From Hymenobacter nivis (GTDB lineage Bacteria > Bacteroidota > Bacteroidia > Cytophagales > Hymenobacteraceae): a stretch of 64,000 nucleotides of DNA. Position 1 is the first letter of the stretch. Each line of letters opens with the position of its first letter. The notes beneath the pieces were generated by a model. That model was not told the DNA's origin. It worked only from the letters and a program-made list of their open reading frames with translations, and did not search any database. Shown piece by piece: positions 27,210 to 35,513 of the stretch. The stretch lies in contig NZ_CP029145.1 of NCBI RefSeq assembly GCF_003149515.1, positions 3,162,001-3,226,000 on the forward strand. The letters are read 5' to 3'. A program made the position numbers and the translations under genes.

Positions 27210-27290
27210 ACAAGAAGAAAAGGAGTACTGCTAGAACGATAGAGGAAAGAAAACCTGGGCAAAGGCTGGGCGGGGGCCGCCCGGCAGCAA

Positions 27291-28499
27291 CTAAGTGGTA
27301 AACACCAACAGCCTTAGCAAAATGAGCAGGGGCAGTATTTCGGTAGCACAAAGGTAAGCAAACAAATGAAGATTAAGCAGTGACGCCCGCTGGTGCACGG
27401 TGTGCAACACCCGCAGCACGGTGCCCACCAGCACCAGCGCGATGACGGCCGCCGCCGTACCGGCCACTGCGGCGGGGTAGCTGCTGTTTAGGCCCAGGTA
27501 CAGGAGCAGCACAAAGGGCAGGAATAGCCCGGCCAGCAGCGTAGTGCGCAAAAACTCGCGGTATTGCACCGCTACCAACTCGCGCAAGTCGAAGGTGTAG
27601 GCCAGCAGCGACACGTACAGGTATTTGCCGAGCACGAAGCCCGCAATGAGGGCCGCGTAGAGCAGCACCCGCGCCACGATGGCGCGCTCGGGCACGGCCA
27701 CGAACTGCCGCACCAAGGGCAGGTTTTCGAGGCCCGTGTGCAACGCAATGAGCAGCAGCGCGAAAGAGAGCCCGAACAGCAACACCAGCAGCATATTGAG
27801 CAACGAAAATGCCGGCCGCGCCAGGAAGGTGCCTTGCTCGGGGGTGTTGCCGAACAGCTCGTCGAACCGGAACACGCGGGCCAAGCCGGGCTGGTAGGTG
27901 GCGCGCACCCCGCCGTAGAGCAGCCCCAGCACCAGCAAAAAGCTCAGCAGCACGTTTTGGCCCAGCGGGTCGGGGGCCCGAATCTGGGCGATTTTTGCAG
28001 TGGTGTCGGGAGGGGCGTCGGGAGGGGCGGCAGCTGCTGCCGTGAACGAGGCCAGGGCCGGACTGCCGCCGGGCTGCCACACGCCCAGCAGATGGGTGCC
28101 CGGGGCCAGACCCGCCGGCAGCCGCTGGGCCAAATCGAAGGTATAGGGCCCTATCTGGTCGGCGGTGAAGATGAGTTGGTTGTCAACAAATAGGCTCAGG
28201 CCGCGCTGGGCCGCGAAGGCCACCGGAAACGGCTGGCCGCGGCGCAGGCGTACGTACTGGTAGTAGGCATGGGCCGGGGCGTGGTAGCCGGGCAGGTACA
28301 AAATGAGGCGGTTGCGGCCCACGTCGTGGATGAGCCAGTCGGCGGTGAGGCCGGTGGGCGCGGCCGGGGGCAGTGGCAGGTACTCGGCGGCGCGGCCGGG
28401 CAGGGCCCCCAGCAGCAACAGCAGCAACAGTAGCCCCAACGCGCCGCGCTGCCCCCGCCCCGGGGCCCACCGACCAGCAACGAAGCGCGACACTGCCAT
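27291..28499 (-). CDS. DUF4271 domain membrane protein
   Basis: 402 residues. A signal-like N-terminus (GALGLLLLLLLLGALPGRA) and a periplasmic beta-rich part of about 140 residues are followed by seven or so membrane helices, the C-terminal half having the DUF4271 look (FDLRELVAVQYREFLRTTLL then FLPFVLLLYLGLNSSYP). Function is unknown. Bacteroidota often have this gene beside hemD, as here, which hints at a link to haem or envelope assembly but proves nothing. Confidence 0.75.
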   Translation of the reverse strand: MAVSRFVAGRWAPGRGQRGALGLLLLLLLLGALPGRAAEYLPLPPAAPTGLTADWLIHDVGRNRLILYLPGYHAPAHAYYQYVRLRRGQPFPVAFAAQRGLSLFVDNQLIFTADQIGPYTFDLAQRLPAGLAPGTHLLGVWQPGGSPALASFTAAAAAPPDAPPDTTAKIAQIRAPDPLGQNVLLSFLLVLGLLYGGVRATYQPGLARVFRFDELFGNTPEQGTFLARPAFSLLNMLLVLLFGLSFALLLIALHTGLENLPLVRQFVAVPERAIVARVLLYAALIAGFVLGKYLYVSLLAYTFDLRELVAVQYREFLRTTLLAGLFLPFVLLLYLGLNSSYPAAVAGTAAAVIALVLVGTVLRVLHTVHQRASLLNLHLFAYLCATEILPLLILLRLLVFTT

Positions 28500-28525
28500 A
28501 GCGTGGAACTAGATTGAGGCTGGAA

Positions 28526-29596
28526 TTAAACAGTAACGACCTCGCGGCGCAACCGGCTCTGGTACACGCCAATGAACACACTCAGCAGCACCGAGAAGCC
28601 CAGCAGAATACCGATGAGCGCCAGGTTACCGAGGTCGGCGAACTGAATCACGAACAGGATGACGAGCAGGTTGAGGACCCCCAGCAGCAGCACTGTGCTG
28701 ATTTGCGAGAAGCCCATGCCCAACAGGCGGTGGTGGATGTGGTTGCGGTCGGGCGCGAAGGGCGACTTGCCGGCTGCCATGCGCAGCACAAACACCCGCA
28801 GCGTATCGAATAAGGGCACGAACAGAATGCCCAACGCCACCGCCGGCGTGGCGCTGAACGGCAGCCGCGTGCCGGGTTGCCCGCCCAATTCAATGAACTG
28901 AATGGCCAGCACCGACACGATGAAGCCGCAGACCAGCGAGCCAGTATCGCCCATAAAAATAGGGGCCCGGTGAAAGTTGTAGCGCAGGAAACCTACCATG
29001 CCGCCCATCAAGCACACCGCTACAAAGGCGTAGTTGCTATACGCTTCGCCCCCGTAATGATAAAAGTAAAAGCCGAACGTGCCCATGATAATCAGCACGA
29101 TGGAACCGGCCAGGCCGTCGAGTCCGTCGATGAGGTTGATGGCGTTGGTGATGCCCACGATGGCGGCCAGCGTGAAGGCGTAGCTGACGCCCACCGGCAG
29201 GGTATAGATGCCCAGAATACCCTGAAAGCTGGTAATCCGCACGTCGGCCATGATCATGACGATGCCCGTGGCCAGCAGTTGGCCCACAAATTTCTTGAAC
29301 ACCGACATGCCCACCAGGTCGTCCTTCAAACCCACGAAGAACAGGATGATGCAGCCGGCCAGCAGCTCCTTCACGCCGTTTTGCAGGGGCCCGAAAATGG
29401 TGAGAGCCGACATGAAGCCCGCAAACACCGCCACGCCACCTAGCCGGGGCGTCAGCGACGAGTGCACGGTGCGCCCGTTGGGCGTGTCGAGCATGTTTTT
29501 AAGGTGGGCAATCTGGATGATGGACGGCACGGCGAACAGCGCCACTAAAAAGGCCCAGCCGGCCGACAGCACTAATTGAATAGCAACGGGATTCAT
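28526..29596 (-). CDS. wecA: WecA/MraY-like undecaprenyl-phosphate sugar-1-phosphate transferase
   Basis: Polytopic enzyme of 356 residues that loads a HexNAc-1-phosphate onto the lipid carrier to start O-antigen or capsule synthesis. Motifs: FVGLKDDLVG (Asp-Asp), NAINLIDGLDGLAG (NxxNxxDGxDGLA), FMGDTGSLVCG, and NHIHHRLLGMG, the HIHH loop that sets WecA-type enzymes apart from MraY. About ten membrane helices. It starts at an ATG, 49 bp before the small gene at 29645. The exact sugar is not decidable. Confidence 0.88.
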   Translation of the reverse strand: MNPVAIQLVLSAGWAFLVALFAVPSIIQIAHLKNMLDTPNGRTVHSSLTPRLGGVAVFAGFMSALTIFGPLQNGVKELLAGCIILFFVGLKDDLVGMSVFKKFVGQLLATGIVMIMADVRITSFQGILGIYTLPVGVSYAFTLAAIVGITNAINLIDGLDGLAGSIVLIIMGTFGFYFYHYGGEAYSNYAFVAVCLMGGMVGFLRYNFHRAPIFMGDTGSLVCGFIVSVLAIQFIELGGQPGTRLPFSATPAVALGILFVPLFDTLRVFVLRMAAGKSPFAPDRNHIHHRLLGMGFSQISTVLLLGVLNLLVILFVIQFADLGNLALIGILLGFSVLLSVFIGVYQSRLRREVVTV

Positions 29597-29644
29597 AGCG
29601 TAGAAGTAAGGAAGGAAAGGTAGCGGCCGGGGCCCCGCGGCCCG

Positions 29645-30067
29645 CTAGCTATGCAGCACGCCCACCCGGTCGCCGAGCAGGGCGATGGGAATAAAATTGT
29701 CGGCCACGATGGAGTCGGGCACGAAGATGTATTTCTTGTCGAAAATCTGCGCGCCGCGGTAGTAGCTCACCCAGTATTGGTTATTGAGGTGAAACAGGGC
29801 GGGGTCGAGGGGCTCGATGGGCACGGCCGTGCGGGGCGGCACCTCCTCGAACAGGTAGCGCAGCGTGGAGGTGCGCACCGTTTCGCCGTCGGGCTGCTGG
29901 CCGTAGCCGTGGGCGTTCACGATGACGCTGCGCAGCGGGTAGGCGTTGTGGTTGAGCAGGTACACCTGCCACACGGGCTGGCTGGCGGGCGTCAGGGCCC
30001 CGTCTTCGGCCGGGGCGATGGCCACCGACACGCCTTCCACGGGGTCAAAGGAGATGTCTTGCTTCAC
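29645..30067 (-). CDS. Conserved hypothetical protein, 140 residues
   Basis: A soluble-looking beta-rich protein (VWQVYLLNHNAYPLRSVIVN, YLFEEVPPRTAVPIEPL, QYWVSYYRGAQIFDKKYIFV). No signal peptide, no recognised domain. The start is GTG at 30067. It sits between lipB and the WecA-like gene on the same strand. The sequence looks well conserved in style and ends cleanly, so a real gene is likely, function unknown. Confidence 0.65.
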   Translation of the reverse strand: MKQDISFDPVEGVSVAIAPAEDGALTPASQPVWQVYLLNHNAYPLRSVIVNAHGYGQQPDGETVRTSTLRYLFEEVPPRTAVPIEPLDPALFHLNNQYWVSYYRGAQIFDKKYIFVPDSIVADNFIPIALLGDRVGVLHS

Positions 30068-30147
30068 AGGACCGCAGATTTAACGGATTTTAACGGATAA
30101 GAACAGGCTTTTTGGGGGTCCGCGTTGGGGCAGTGCCGGGGCCCCAA

Positions 30148-30900
30148 CTAGGCGGCGTCGAAAAGCTTCTGCAAATGAGGCAACAGACGCTCCTGCACTT
30201 CTTCCACCGCCACGGGGCGGCCCAGCTCCTGGGCCAGCGAGGTGACGGCCTTATCAGTAATACCGCAGGGCACGATGTGGCCGAAGTAGGCCAAATCGGG
30301 AGCCACGTTCAGGGCGAAGCCGTGCATGGTCACCCAGCGGCTGCACTTCACGCCCATCGCGCAGATTTTGCGGGGGTTGGGGGCCCCTTCTTCCCAGCCC
30401 AGCCACACGCCGGTGAGGCCCGCAATGCGGCCGGCGCGCAAGCCGTACTCGGCCAGCGTTTGGATGACGGCTTCCTCCAGCGTGCGCAGGTACCAGTGGA
30501 TGTCGGGCCGGAAATTGTCGAGGTCGAGGATGGGGTAGCCCACCAGCTGGCCGGGGCCGTGGTAGGTGATGTCGCCGCCCCGGTTGATGCGGTGGTAGGT
30601 AGCGCCGTGGGCGGCCAGCGCCGCTTCGTTGAGCAGCAGGTGCTCGGGCTTGCCGCTTTTACCCAGCGTGTAGGTGTGCGGATGCTGGCAGAGCAGCAGG
30701 TGGTTGGGGGTAGGCTGCGACGGCCGGCCGGCGGCAGCGGCCTCGCGGTTTTGATTTTTGATGGCCACAGTGGACGCCAACAGCTCTTCTTGCAGGGCCC
30801 AGGTGGGCACGTAGGGCACTAAGCCTAGCCGCTGCACGGCCAGCGCCCGGGCGGGCGGGGCGGCAATGGGCAGAGTGGGGGTGGCAGGGGCAGTGGTCAT
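30148..30900 (-). CDS. lipB: Lipoyl(octanoyl) transferase
   Basis: Moves octanoyl groups from acyl carrier protein to lipoyl domains, the first step of lipoate synthesis. 250 residues with RGGDITYHGPGQLVGYPIL, the catalytic Lys in KICAMGVKCSRWVTMHG and the acyl-thioester Cys in IVPCGITDKAVTSL. All key residues are intact. The ATG at 30900 is chosen; the frame continues upstream without a good start. It diverges from the YraN gene. Confidence 0.95.
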   Translation of the reverse strand: MTTAPATPTLPIAAPPARALAVQRLGLVPYVPTWALQEELLASTVAIKNQNREAAAAGRPSQPTPNHLLLCQHPHTYTLGKSGKPEHLLLNEAALAAHGATYHRINRGGDITYHGPGQLVGYPILDLDNFRPDIHWYLRTLEEAVIQTLAEYGLRAGRIAGLTGVWLGWEEGAPNPRKICAMGVKCSRWVTMHGFALNVAPDLAYFGHIVPCGITDKAVTSLAQELGRPVAVEEVQERLLPHLQKLFDAA

Positions 30901-30987
30901 CTGTGCGGATAAGTCGATAAGGATAGCTACTTGTGGGGCCCGGCGACGCGGCCCTACCTTCGCGCAGCCCGCAACGCCCACTCACCA

Positions 30988-30995
30988 CAAAGGTA
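30988..30995 (-). promoter_or_regulatory. -7 element (TACCTTTG) for lipB
   Basis: TACCTTTG on the minus strand, 88 bp before the lipB ATG, exact match to TAnnTTTG. It supports the shorter lipB start, since a start at 30981 would leave almost no leader. Confidence 0.5.
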
Positions 30996-31063
30996 CAAAC
31001 GGGCACAGAGTTCGGCCCGGGGCCCCAGCCTGGCACGGTTCGTTACAGCTTTTTCTTGTCCCA

Positions 31064-31423
31064 ATGCACGCCCCCCACGCCTTGGGCCAGGCCGGCGAAG
31101 CAGCCGCCGCCGAGTTCTATACCGCCCGCGGCTACGAGGTGCTGGCCCGCGGCTACCGCTACGGCCGCGCCGAGGTAGACCTGGTGCTGCGCCAAGGTAC
31201 CGCCCTGCTGGTATTTGTGGAAGTAAAAACGCGCTCCGGCGGCCAGTACGGGGCCCCGGAAACCTTCGTCTCGGCCCGCAAAAAGGAACTGTTCCGGCTG
31301 GCCGCCACCCACTTGCAGGAGGAGCTAGACTGGCGCGGTGACATTCGCTTCGACATCCTGGCCCTCACGCTGCGCCGCGGCGGCGGCTTCCTCATTGAGG
31401 CGTTTGAGGATGCCTTTTATTAA
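31064..31423 (+). CDS. YraN family (UPF0102) endonuclease-like protein
   Basis: 119 residues, the normal length. The Holliday-junction-resolvase-like core is visible: GQAGEAAAAEFYTARGYEVL, then YGRAEVDLVLRQGTALLVFV and EVKTRSG, giving the E...D...ExK pattern of PD-(D/E)XK nucleases. Cellular role unclear. The ATG at 31064 starts MHAPHALG. It converges on the lipoprotein gene at 31441 with only 17 bp between the stops. Confidence 0.88.
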   Translation: MHAPHALGQAGEAAAAEFYTARGYEVLARGYRYGRAEVDLVLRQGTALLVFVEVKTRSGGQYGAPETFVSARKKELFRLAATHLQEELDWRGDIRFDILALTLRRGGGFLIEAFEDAFY

Positions 31424-31440
31424 GCTGCGGGCTGGGGGCC

Positions 31441-32448
31441 CTAGCGGCCCTGGGCGCGTTTGGGCAGCACGTGGCCCGGGCGGGCCCCGGCGGGGGCCAC
31501 GGGCTCGGGCTCGCCACGCTTGTCGATGTTTTTCTCCTTGTCGTACACCGCCAGGCCGTCGCGGGTGAACTGCTTGAGTAGCTCGGGCTCCTCTACTTCG
31601 GGATCGTAGCCACTTTCGGGGTACTGGTATTCGAAGTGGCGGAAATTGCGTTTTACCGGCCAGTAGTTCGTCCACACACCCACGCGGCGGCCGTTCTCAA
31701 ACTGGCCCGACCACTCGCGCTGGCCCGTGGCGGTGTAGCGGGCGTAGTCGCCCTCCAGCTTGCCGTTCACGTAGGGCACCACTTCCTTCAGCATGGTGTG
31801 GCCGGCGTCGAAGTACGTGATGTTGGCGTCGCGCGGGAAGCCCATCTCGTAGTGGGTTTTGCTCAGCAGCGTACCGTTGCGGTCGTAGCGCTCCCAGCGC
31901 AAGTGCTTCACGCCCAATGCGTAGAAACCGGTTTCCATCACCTTGTTGTTTTGCAGCTTTTTGTAGGGCCCATGTAGAACCTTGGCGCCGGGATCCAGCT
32001 CACCAGCGGCGGCTTTGAATATTTTATGCTTCTTCGGGTCGTAGTAAAAGCGCGCCGGTGCCTGCACATTAGGCTGCTGAAAATACTTGAGGTAGTAAAA
32101 TATTTCGATGGCCTGGTTGCGGCCCTTACCCCCCGACTTGGCAAAGCCCCGCTTGACGCGCTCACCGAGGAAAATTTTCTTTTTCTTGGATGGCTTGCGC
32201 TGGGCGTCCTTCTCCTTGTCCTTGGCGGCGCGCTCCTCGGCCTTGCTCATGACCACGCGGCGAGCGGTGCTGAGCGAGGGGCGGCCGGCCACCGAATCGG
32301 CGGCGCGGGTGAGCGTATCGGCGGCCACAGCCATCGTCGCCGGGGCCACTTCGGGGCGCGAGTTGAAGGAAACGGGGTGGCGGGCGCAGGCGCCGGCAAG
32401 CGCCAGCAGCAGCACCAGCCATGGAGCACCCCAACGGAAATTTGGCAT
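31441..32448 (-). CDS. MORN-like repeat lipoprotein of unknown function
   Basis: About 335 residues. A lipoprotein signal (APWLVLLLALAGAC, Cys21) is followed by a Lys-rich stretch (AEERAAKDKEKDAQRKPSKK) and a region of short beta repeats resembling the MORN-like toxin-antitoxin WGR/YwqK repeats (GPYKKLQNNKVMETGFYALG, YVNGKLEGDYARYTATGQRE, WSGQFENGRRVGVWTNYWP). The ATG at 32448 is chosen since a -7 element at 32481-32488 puts the transcription start close to the alternative ATG at 32475. Such proteins are common at the Bacteroidota envelope; function unknown. Confidence 0.7.
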   Translation of the reverse strand: MPNFRWGAPWLVLLLALAGACARHPVSFNSRPEVAPATMAVAADTLTRAADSVAGRPSLSTARRVVMSKAEERAAKDKEKDAQRKPSKKKKIFLGERVKRGFAKSGGKGRNQAIEIFYYLKYFQQPNVQAPARFYYDPKKHKIFKAAAGELDPGAKVLHGPYKKLQNNKVMETGFYALGVKHLRWERYDRNGTLLSKTHYEMGFPRDANITYFDAGHTMLKEVVPYVNGKLEGDYARYTATGQREWSGQFENGRRVGVWTNYWPVKRNFRHFEYQYPESGYDPEVEEPELLKQFTRDGLAVYDKEKNIDKRGEPEPVAPAGARPGHVLPKRAQGR

Positions 32449-32480
32449 GAGCGGCACGGATTTTTTTCGCGGCATCAACG

Positions 32481-32488
32481 CAAAGGTA
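32481..32488 (-). promoter_or_regulatory. -7 element (TACCTTTG) for the MORN-like lipoprotein gene
   Basis: TACCTTTG on the minus strand, exact fit to TAnnTTTG. Transcription should start near 32475, which coincides with an ATG; either the message is leaderless there or translation starts at 32448. Confidence 0.6.
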
Positions 32489-32513
32489 GCCGGTTTCGTG
32501 CCCAGCTGGGGCC

Positions 32514-33323
32514 CTACCCCACCACCCGCCGGGTGGCCAAATCGAGCCGCTGGCCCGCTACCAGCAAGTGCGTGGTAAGCCCGTGGCCGCTGACGGGCTG
32601 CCGGGGCCCTGGGCCCACTAGGCTGATGTACTGGGCCGTGGCCGCGTCGAAAGCGAACACTACTTCGTCGCCGAATACTTCGGCGGGCTGGCCGGGGCGC
32701 AACAGTAGGCCGGTTTCTTCGCTCAGGCCCAGGCCCAGGCAAGTGGGGTGGGCCAGCACGGCGTGCAGCAGGCGCGGATAGCGGTGGCGCTCGGCAAAGT
32801 GCTGGTCGAGCACCACGCCCGGCAGCAGGCCCAGGCCGGGCACCACGGCCACGCCGCCGGGCAGCAGGCTGCGCCAGCCGCGGCCCTCCACCAGCATAAA
32901 CTCGGCTAGGCCGGCGGCCCCGGCGCTGGTGCCGGCCAGTATAAAGCCCTCGTCGGCCCGGCAGCGCTCTCTCAGGACGGCCAGAAACTCGGTGCCCAGC
33001 AGGAACTGGGTGAGGCGCTCCTGGTTGCCGCCGCTGATGAACACCAGCGCCGCCCGGCGCAGGCGGGCCAGCGTGGCCGGCGCGTCGGCGGGGTGGGTCT
33101 CGTCCACCTCCAAGTGGCCCACATTTGGGCAGCCGCGCGCCTCCCACGAGCGGGCGTAGGAGGCGGCGGTGCGAGCGGGGTTGGCGGTGCTGGCAGTAGT
33201 GAGCACCTCGATGGGGGCCCCGGGGTGGGGCAACAGGCCGGCCAGCAGCGCCACCAGGGCCTCGTCGGCCCCGCCGCCGTAGAGGGCCAGGGTGGCGCGG
33301 GGAGCAGCGGAAAGGTCGGGCAT
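32514..33323 (-). CDS. Cyanophycinase-like peptidase (family S51)
   Basis: 269 residues of the class I glutamine-amidotransferase-like fold. The nucleophile elbow GTSAGAAGLAEFML and the preceding VFISGGNQERLTQFL match cyanophycinase and related S51 peptidases, and HFAERHRYPRLLHAVL with GLGLSEETGLLL follows as in that family. Cyanophycinase cuts the Asp-Arg storage polymer; no cyanophycin synthetase is in the window, so the substrate may be different. No signal peptide. The ATG at 33323 gives MPDLSAAPRATLALYGGG. Confidence 0.82.
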   Translation of the reverse strand: MPDLSAAPRATLALYGGGADEALVALLAGLLPHPGAPIEVLTTASTANPARTAASYARSWEARGCPNVGHLEVDETHPADAPATLARLRRAALVFISGGNQERLTQFLLGTEFLAVLRERCRADEGFILAGTSAGAAGLAEFMLVEGRGWRSLLPGGVAVVPGLGLLPGVVLDQHFAERHRYPRLLHAVLAHPTCLGLGLSEETGLLLRPGQPAEVFGDEVVFAFDAATAQYISLVGPGPRQPVSGHGLTTHLLVAGQRLDLATRRVVG

Positions 33324-33490
33324 GGGGCAGCGGGTAAGCGGTAAGGGCGGCAAGATGGGCAGTATCGGGCAGATACTTGGGGCCCCGGCCGTGCGGGGCA
33401 TACGGCCTGGGGCGGGTTTCGGCGTAATTTCGTGGCGTAATCCCTTCATCAACCTTGCTTGCCTAGCGAAGCACTACCGCCCGTCCTGCC

Positions 33491-34873
33491 ATGATGCCAT
33501 TGTCGCCATCCGTGGAAACCATCACAACTCTGATTCAGGAGGGTGAATTTTTTAAGCTTAAGCAAATACTCCGCAACTTCCAGCCGGCCGAGTTGGTCAC
33601 GCTCATCGAGAACGAGGACGAGCGGGAGCAGCTTATCATTTTCCGCCTGCTGCCCTTGAGCCTGGCCACGGAGGTATTCGAGTACCTCGACCTGGACGTG
33701 CAGCGGCACTTCCTCGACAACCTGGCCCAGGACAAGATGGCCGACATTCTCAACGAGATGTCGCCCGACGACCGCACCACCTTGCTCGAGTTCCTGCCGG
33801 CCAATTTTGTGGCCGAGCTCATTCAGAGCCTGTCGGAGCCCGAGCGCAAGGTGACGCTGGAGCTACTCGGCTACCCCGAGTACTCGGTGGGCCGGCTGAT
33901 GACGCCCGACTACATCGCCATCCGCGAGAACTGGACCGTGCAGCAGGTGCTCGACTACGTGCGCCAGCACGGCGGGCAGTCCGAAACGCTGAACATGCTG
34001 TACGTGACCGACGCGCACGGCGTGCTGACGGACGACATCCGCATCCGCGAAATTCTGCTGGCTTCGCCCACCGTGCGGGTGCGCGACGTCATGGACCGCC
34101 GCTTCGTGCAGCTGCTGGCCGGCCAGGACCAAGAGGATGCCATCGACGTTTTCCGGCGCAACGACCGGGTGGCCCTGCCCGTGGTGAGCGACCAAGGCAT
34201 TCTGCTCGGCATCGTGACGCTCGACGACATTCTCAGCATCCGGGAGCAGGAAGACACTGAAGACATCCAGAAGTTCGGCGGCTCGGAGGCCCTGGAGGAG
34301 CCCTACCTCACCATGCCCCTGCTACGGCTGGTGCAGAAGCGCGCCGGCTGGCTCGTTATCCTGTTTTTGGGAGAGCTATTGACGGCCTCGGCCATGCAGT
34401 TTTTCGAAGGCGAACTGCAAAAGGCCATCGTGCTGGTGCAGTTCATTCCCCTGATTATCAGCTCGGGCGGCAACTCGGGCTCGCAGGCCACGTCGCTCAT
34501 CATCCGGGCCATGGCCCTCGGCGAATTCAAGCTCAGCGACTGGTGGCAGGTGCTGCGCCGCGAAATAGTGGGGGGCCTCCTGCTGGGCCTTATCCTGGGC
34601 ATAGTCGGCTTCAGCCGCATCGCCATCTGGCAGAGCATCACGCCCATCTACGGTCCCCACTGGGTGCTGGTGGGCCTCACGGTGGGCTTCGCACTGGTGG
34701 GCATCGTGCTGTGGGGCTCGCTGGCGGGCTCCATGCTGCCGCTCATCCTCAAGAAGCTGGGCCTCGACCCGGCCACGTCATCCGCGCCCTTCGTGGCCAC
34801 GCTGGTCGACGTGACGGGCCTCATCATCTACTTCTCGGTGGCGCTGCTGGTGCTCCGCGGCACACTTCTTTGA
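33491..34873 (+). CDS. mgtE: Magnesium transporter MgtE (copy 1)
   Basis: 460 residues: an N-terminal superhelical domain (ending LTLEL...YPEYSVGRLMTPDYIAI), two CBS domains that sense Mg2+ (about residues 135-255), a connecting helix, and five membrane helices with the pore region (LIISSGGNSGSQATSLIIRA, then ATSSAPFVATLVDVTGLIIY). Layout and length match MgtE, a Mg2+-gated channel. A second copy with the same architecture lies at 43412-44803 on the other strand. Confidence 0.94.
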   Translation: MMPLSPSVETITTLIQEGEFFKLKQILRNFQPAELVTLIENEDEREQLIIFRLLPLSLATEVFEYLDLDVQRHFLDNLAQDKMADILNEMSPDDRTTLLEFLPANFVAELIQSLSEPERKVTLELLGYPEYSVGRLMTPDYIAIRENWTVQQVLDYVRQHGGQSETLNMLYVTDAHGVLTDDIRIREILLASPTVRVRDVMDRRFVQLLAGQDQEDAIDVFRRNDRVALPVVSDQGILLGIVTLDDILSIREQEDTEDIQKFGGSEALEEPYLTMPLLRLVQKRAGWLVILFLGELLTASAMQFFEGELQKAIVLVQFIPLIISSGGNSGSQATSLIIRAMALGEFKLSDWWQVLRREIVGGLLLGLILGIVGFSRIAIWQSITPIYGPHWVLVGLTVGFALVGIVLWGSLAGSMLPLILKKLGLDPATSSAPFVATLVDVTGLIIYFSVALLVLRGTLL

Positions 34874-34880
34874 CAATGAA

Positions 34881-34953
34881 GCCGTTTAGGAAGTCGTCAG
34901 ACCGTCATGCTCATCTAGCGTTCAATTTTGAATTTCCAGACTTCCTAAACAGC
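34881..34953. repeat. Inverted repeat after mgtE copy 1
   Basis: GCCGTTTAGGAAGTC (34881-34895) pairs with GACTTCCTAAACAGC (34939-34953) with one mismatch, enclosing 43 bp. It begins a few bases after the mgtE stop and may end that transcript. Confidence 0.6.
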
Positions 34954-34957
34954 TTTA

Positions 34958-35036
34958 ATGAGTGAGTTAGCGAGTTGGTGAATTAAGGTAATTCCTGCTT
35001 TAAATTCACCAACTCACTCATTTACCAATTCACTCC
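34958..35036. repeat. Inverted repeat between converging mgtE and arfB
   Basis: GAGTTGGTGAATT (34972-34984) pairs perfectly with AATTCACCAACTC (35003-35015); related words (GAGTGAGTTAG, ACCAATTCACTC) flank it. Position between converging genes fits a bidirectional terminator-like element. Confidence 0.65.
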
Positions 35037-35434
35037 GGCCGCCGGCGGTTGGCTTTTTTATCGCTTTGGATCTTCTTGCCTTCCAGGCGCTTGCGCACGG
35101 CGCCACGGCTGGGCTTGGTGGCGCGGCGCGGCTTAGGGCGGTGCAGGCTTTTGAGCAACAGCGCGTGGAAGCGGGCCAGCACGATTTCCTTGTTGCGGAG
35201 CTGGCTGCGGTCGTCCTGGGCGGTGAGCAGCAGCAGGCCGTCGGCCGTGAGCTGGGGCCCCAGTTTTTCGAGGATGAGCTGCTTCTGCTCATCGGCCAGC
35301 ACCTGCGAGTCCAGCAGGTGCCAGCGCAACTCCACGCGGCTTTCCACCTTGTTCACGTTTTGGCCCCCCGGGCCGCTGGCGCGGCTGGTCTGGAAAACGA
35401 TTTCGGGCAGAAACGCGGCGGTGGGCGGCAGCAT
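35030..35434 (-). CDS. arfB: Alternative ribosome-rescue factor ArfB (peptidyl-tRNA hydrolase)
   Basis: 134 residues. The GGQ loop sits in TSRASGPGGQNVNKVESRVE, as in release factors, and the C-terminal tail is strongly basic (KKIQSDKKANRRRPE), the part that enters the empty mRNA channel of stalled ribosomes. There is no codon-recognition domain, which separates it from RF1/RF2. It frees ribosomes stuck at message ends. ATG at 35434. Confidence 0.93.
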   Translation of the reverse strand: MLPPTAAFLPEIVFQTSRASGPGGQNVNKVESRVELRWHLLDSQVLADEQKQLILEKLGPQLTADGLLLLTAQDDRSQLRNKEIVLARFHALLLKSLHRPKPRRATKPSRGAVRKRLEGKKIQSDKKANRRRPE

Positions 35435-35440
35435 GATTTT

Positions 35441-35513
35441 CAGTGAGTAGTTTATAGCCGTTCAGGCAGCCCGAACGACTGTTAAATGTTCATTGCTCAC
35501 TGATAACTGTTAA
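35441..35513. repeat. Hairpin-rich spacer between arfB and the FabH-like gene
   Basis: CGTTC and GAACG (about 35459-35477) form a small stem, flanked by CAGTGAG (35441) and CTCACTG further right, then ACTGATAACTGTTAACTA. The words belong to the same set as the hairpins at 37.2 and 60.8 kb. Confidence 0.45.

Noticed and set aside
26310-27242. Plus-strand open frame opposite hemD
   Set aside because: hemD has clear motifs on the other strand; the opposite frame is only open as a by-product of codon bias.
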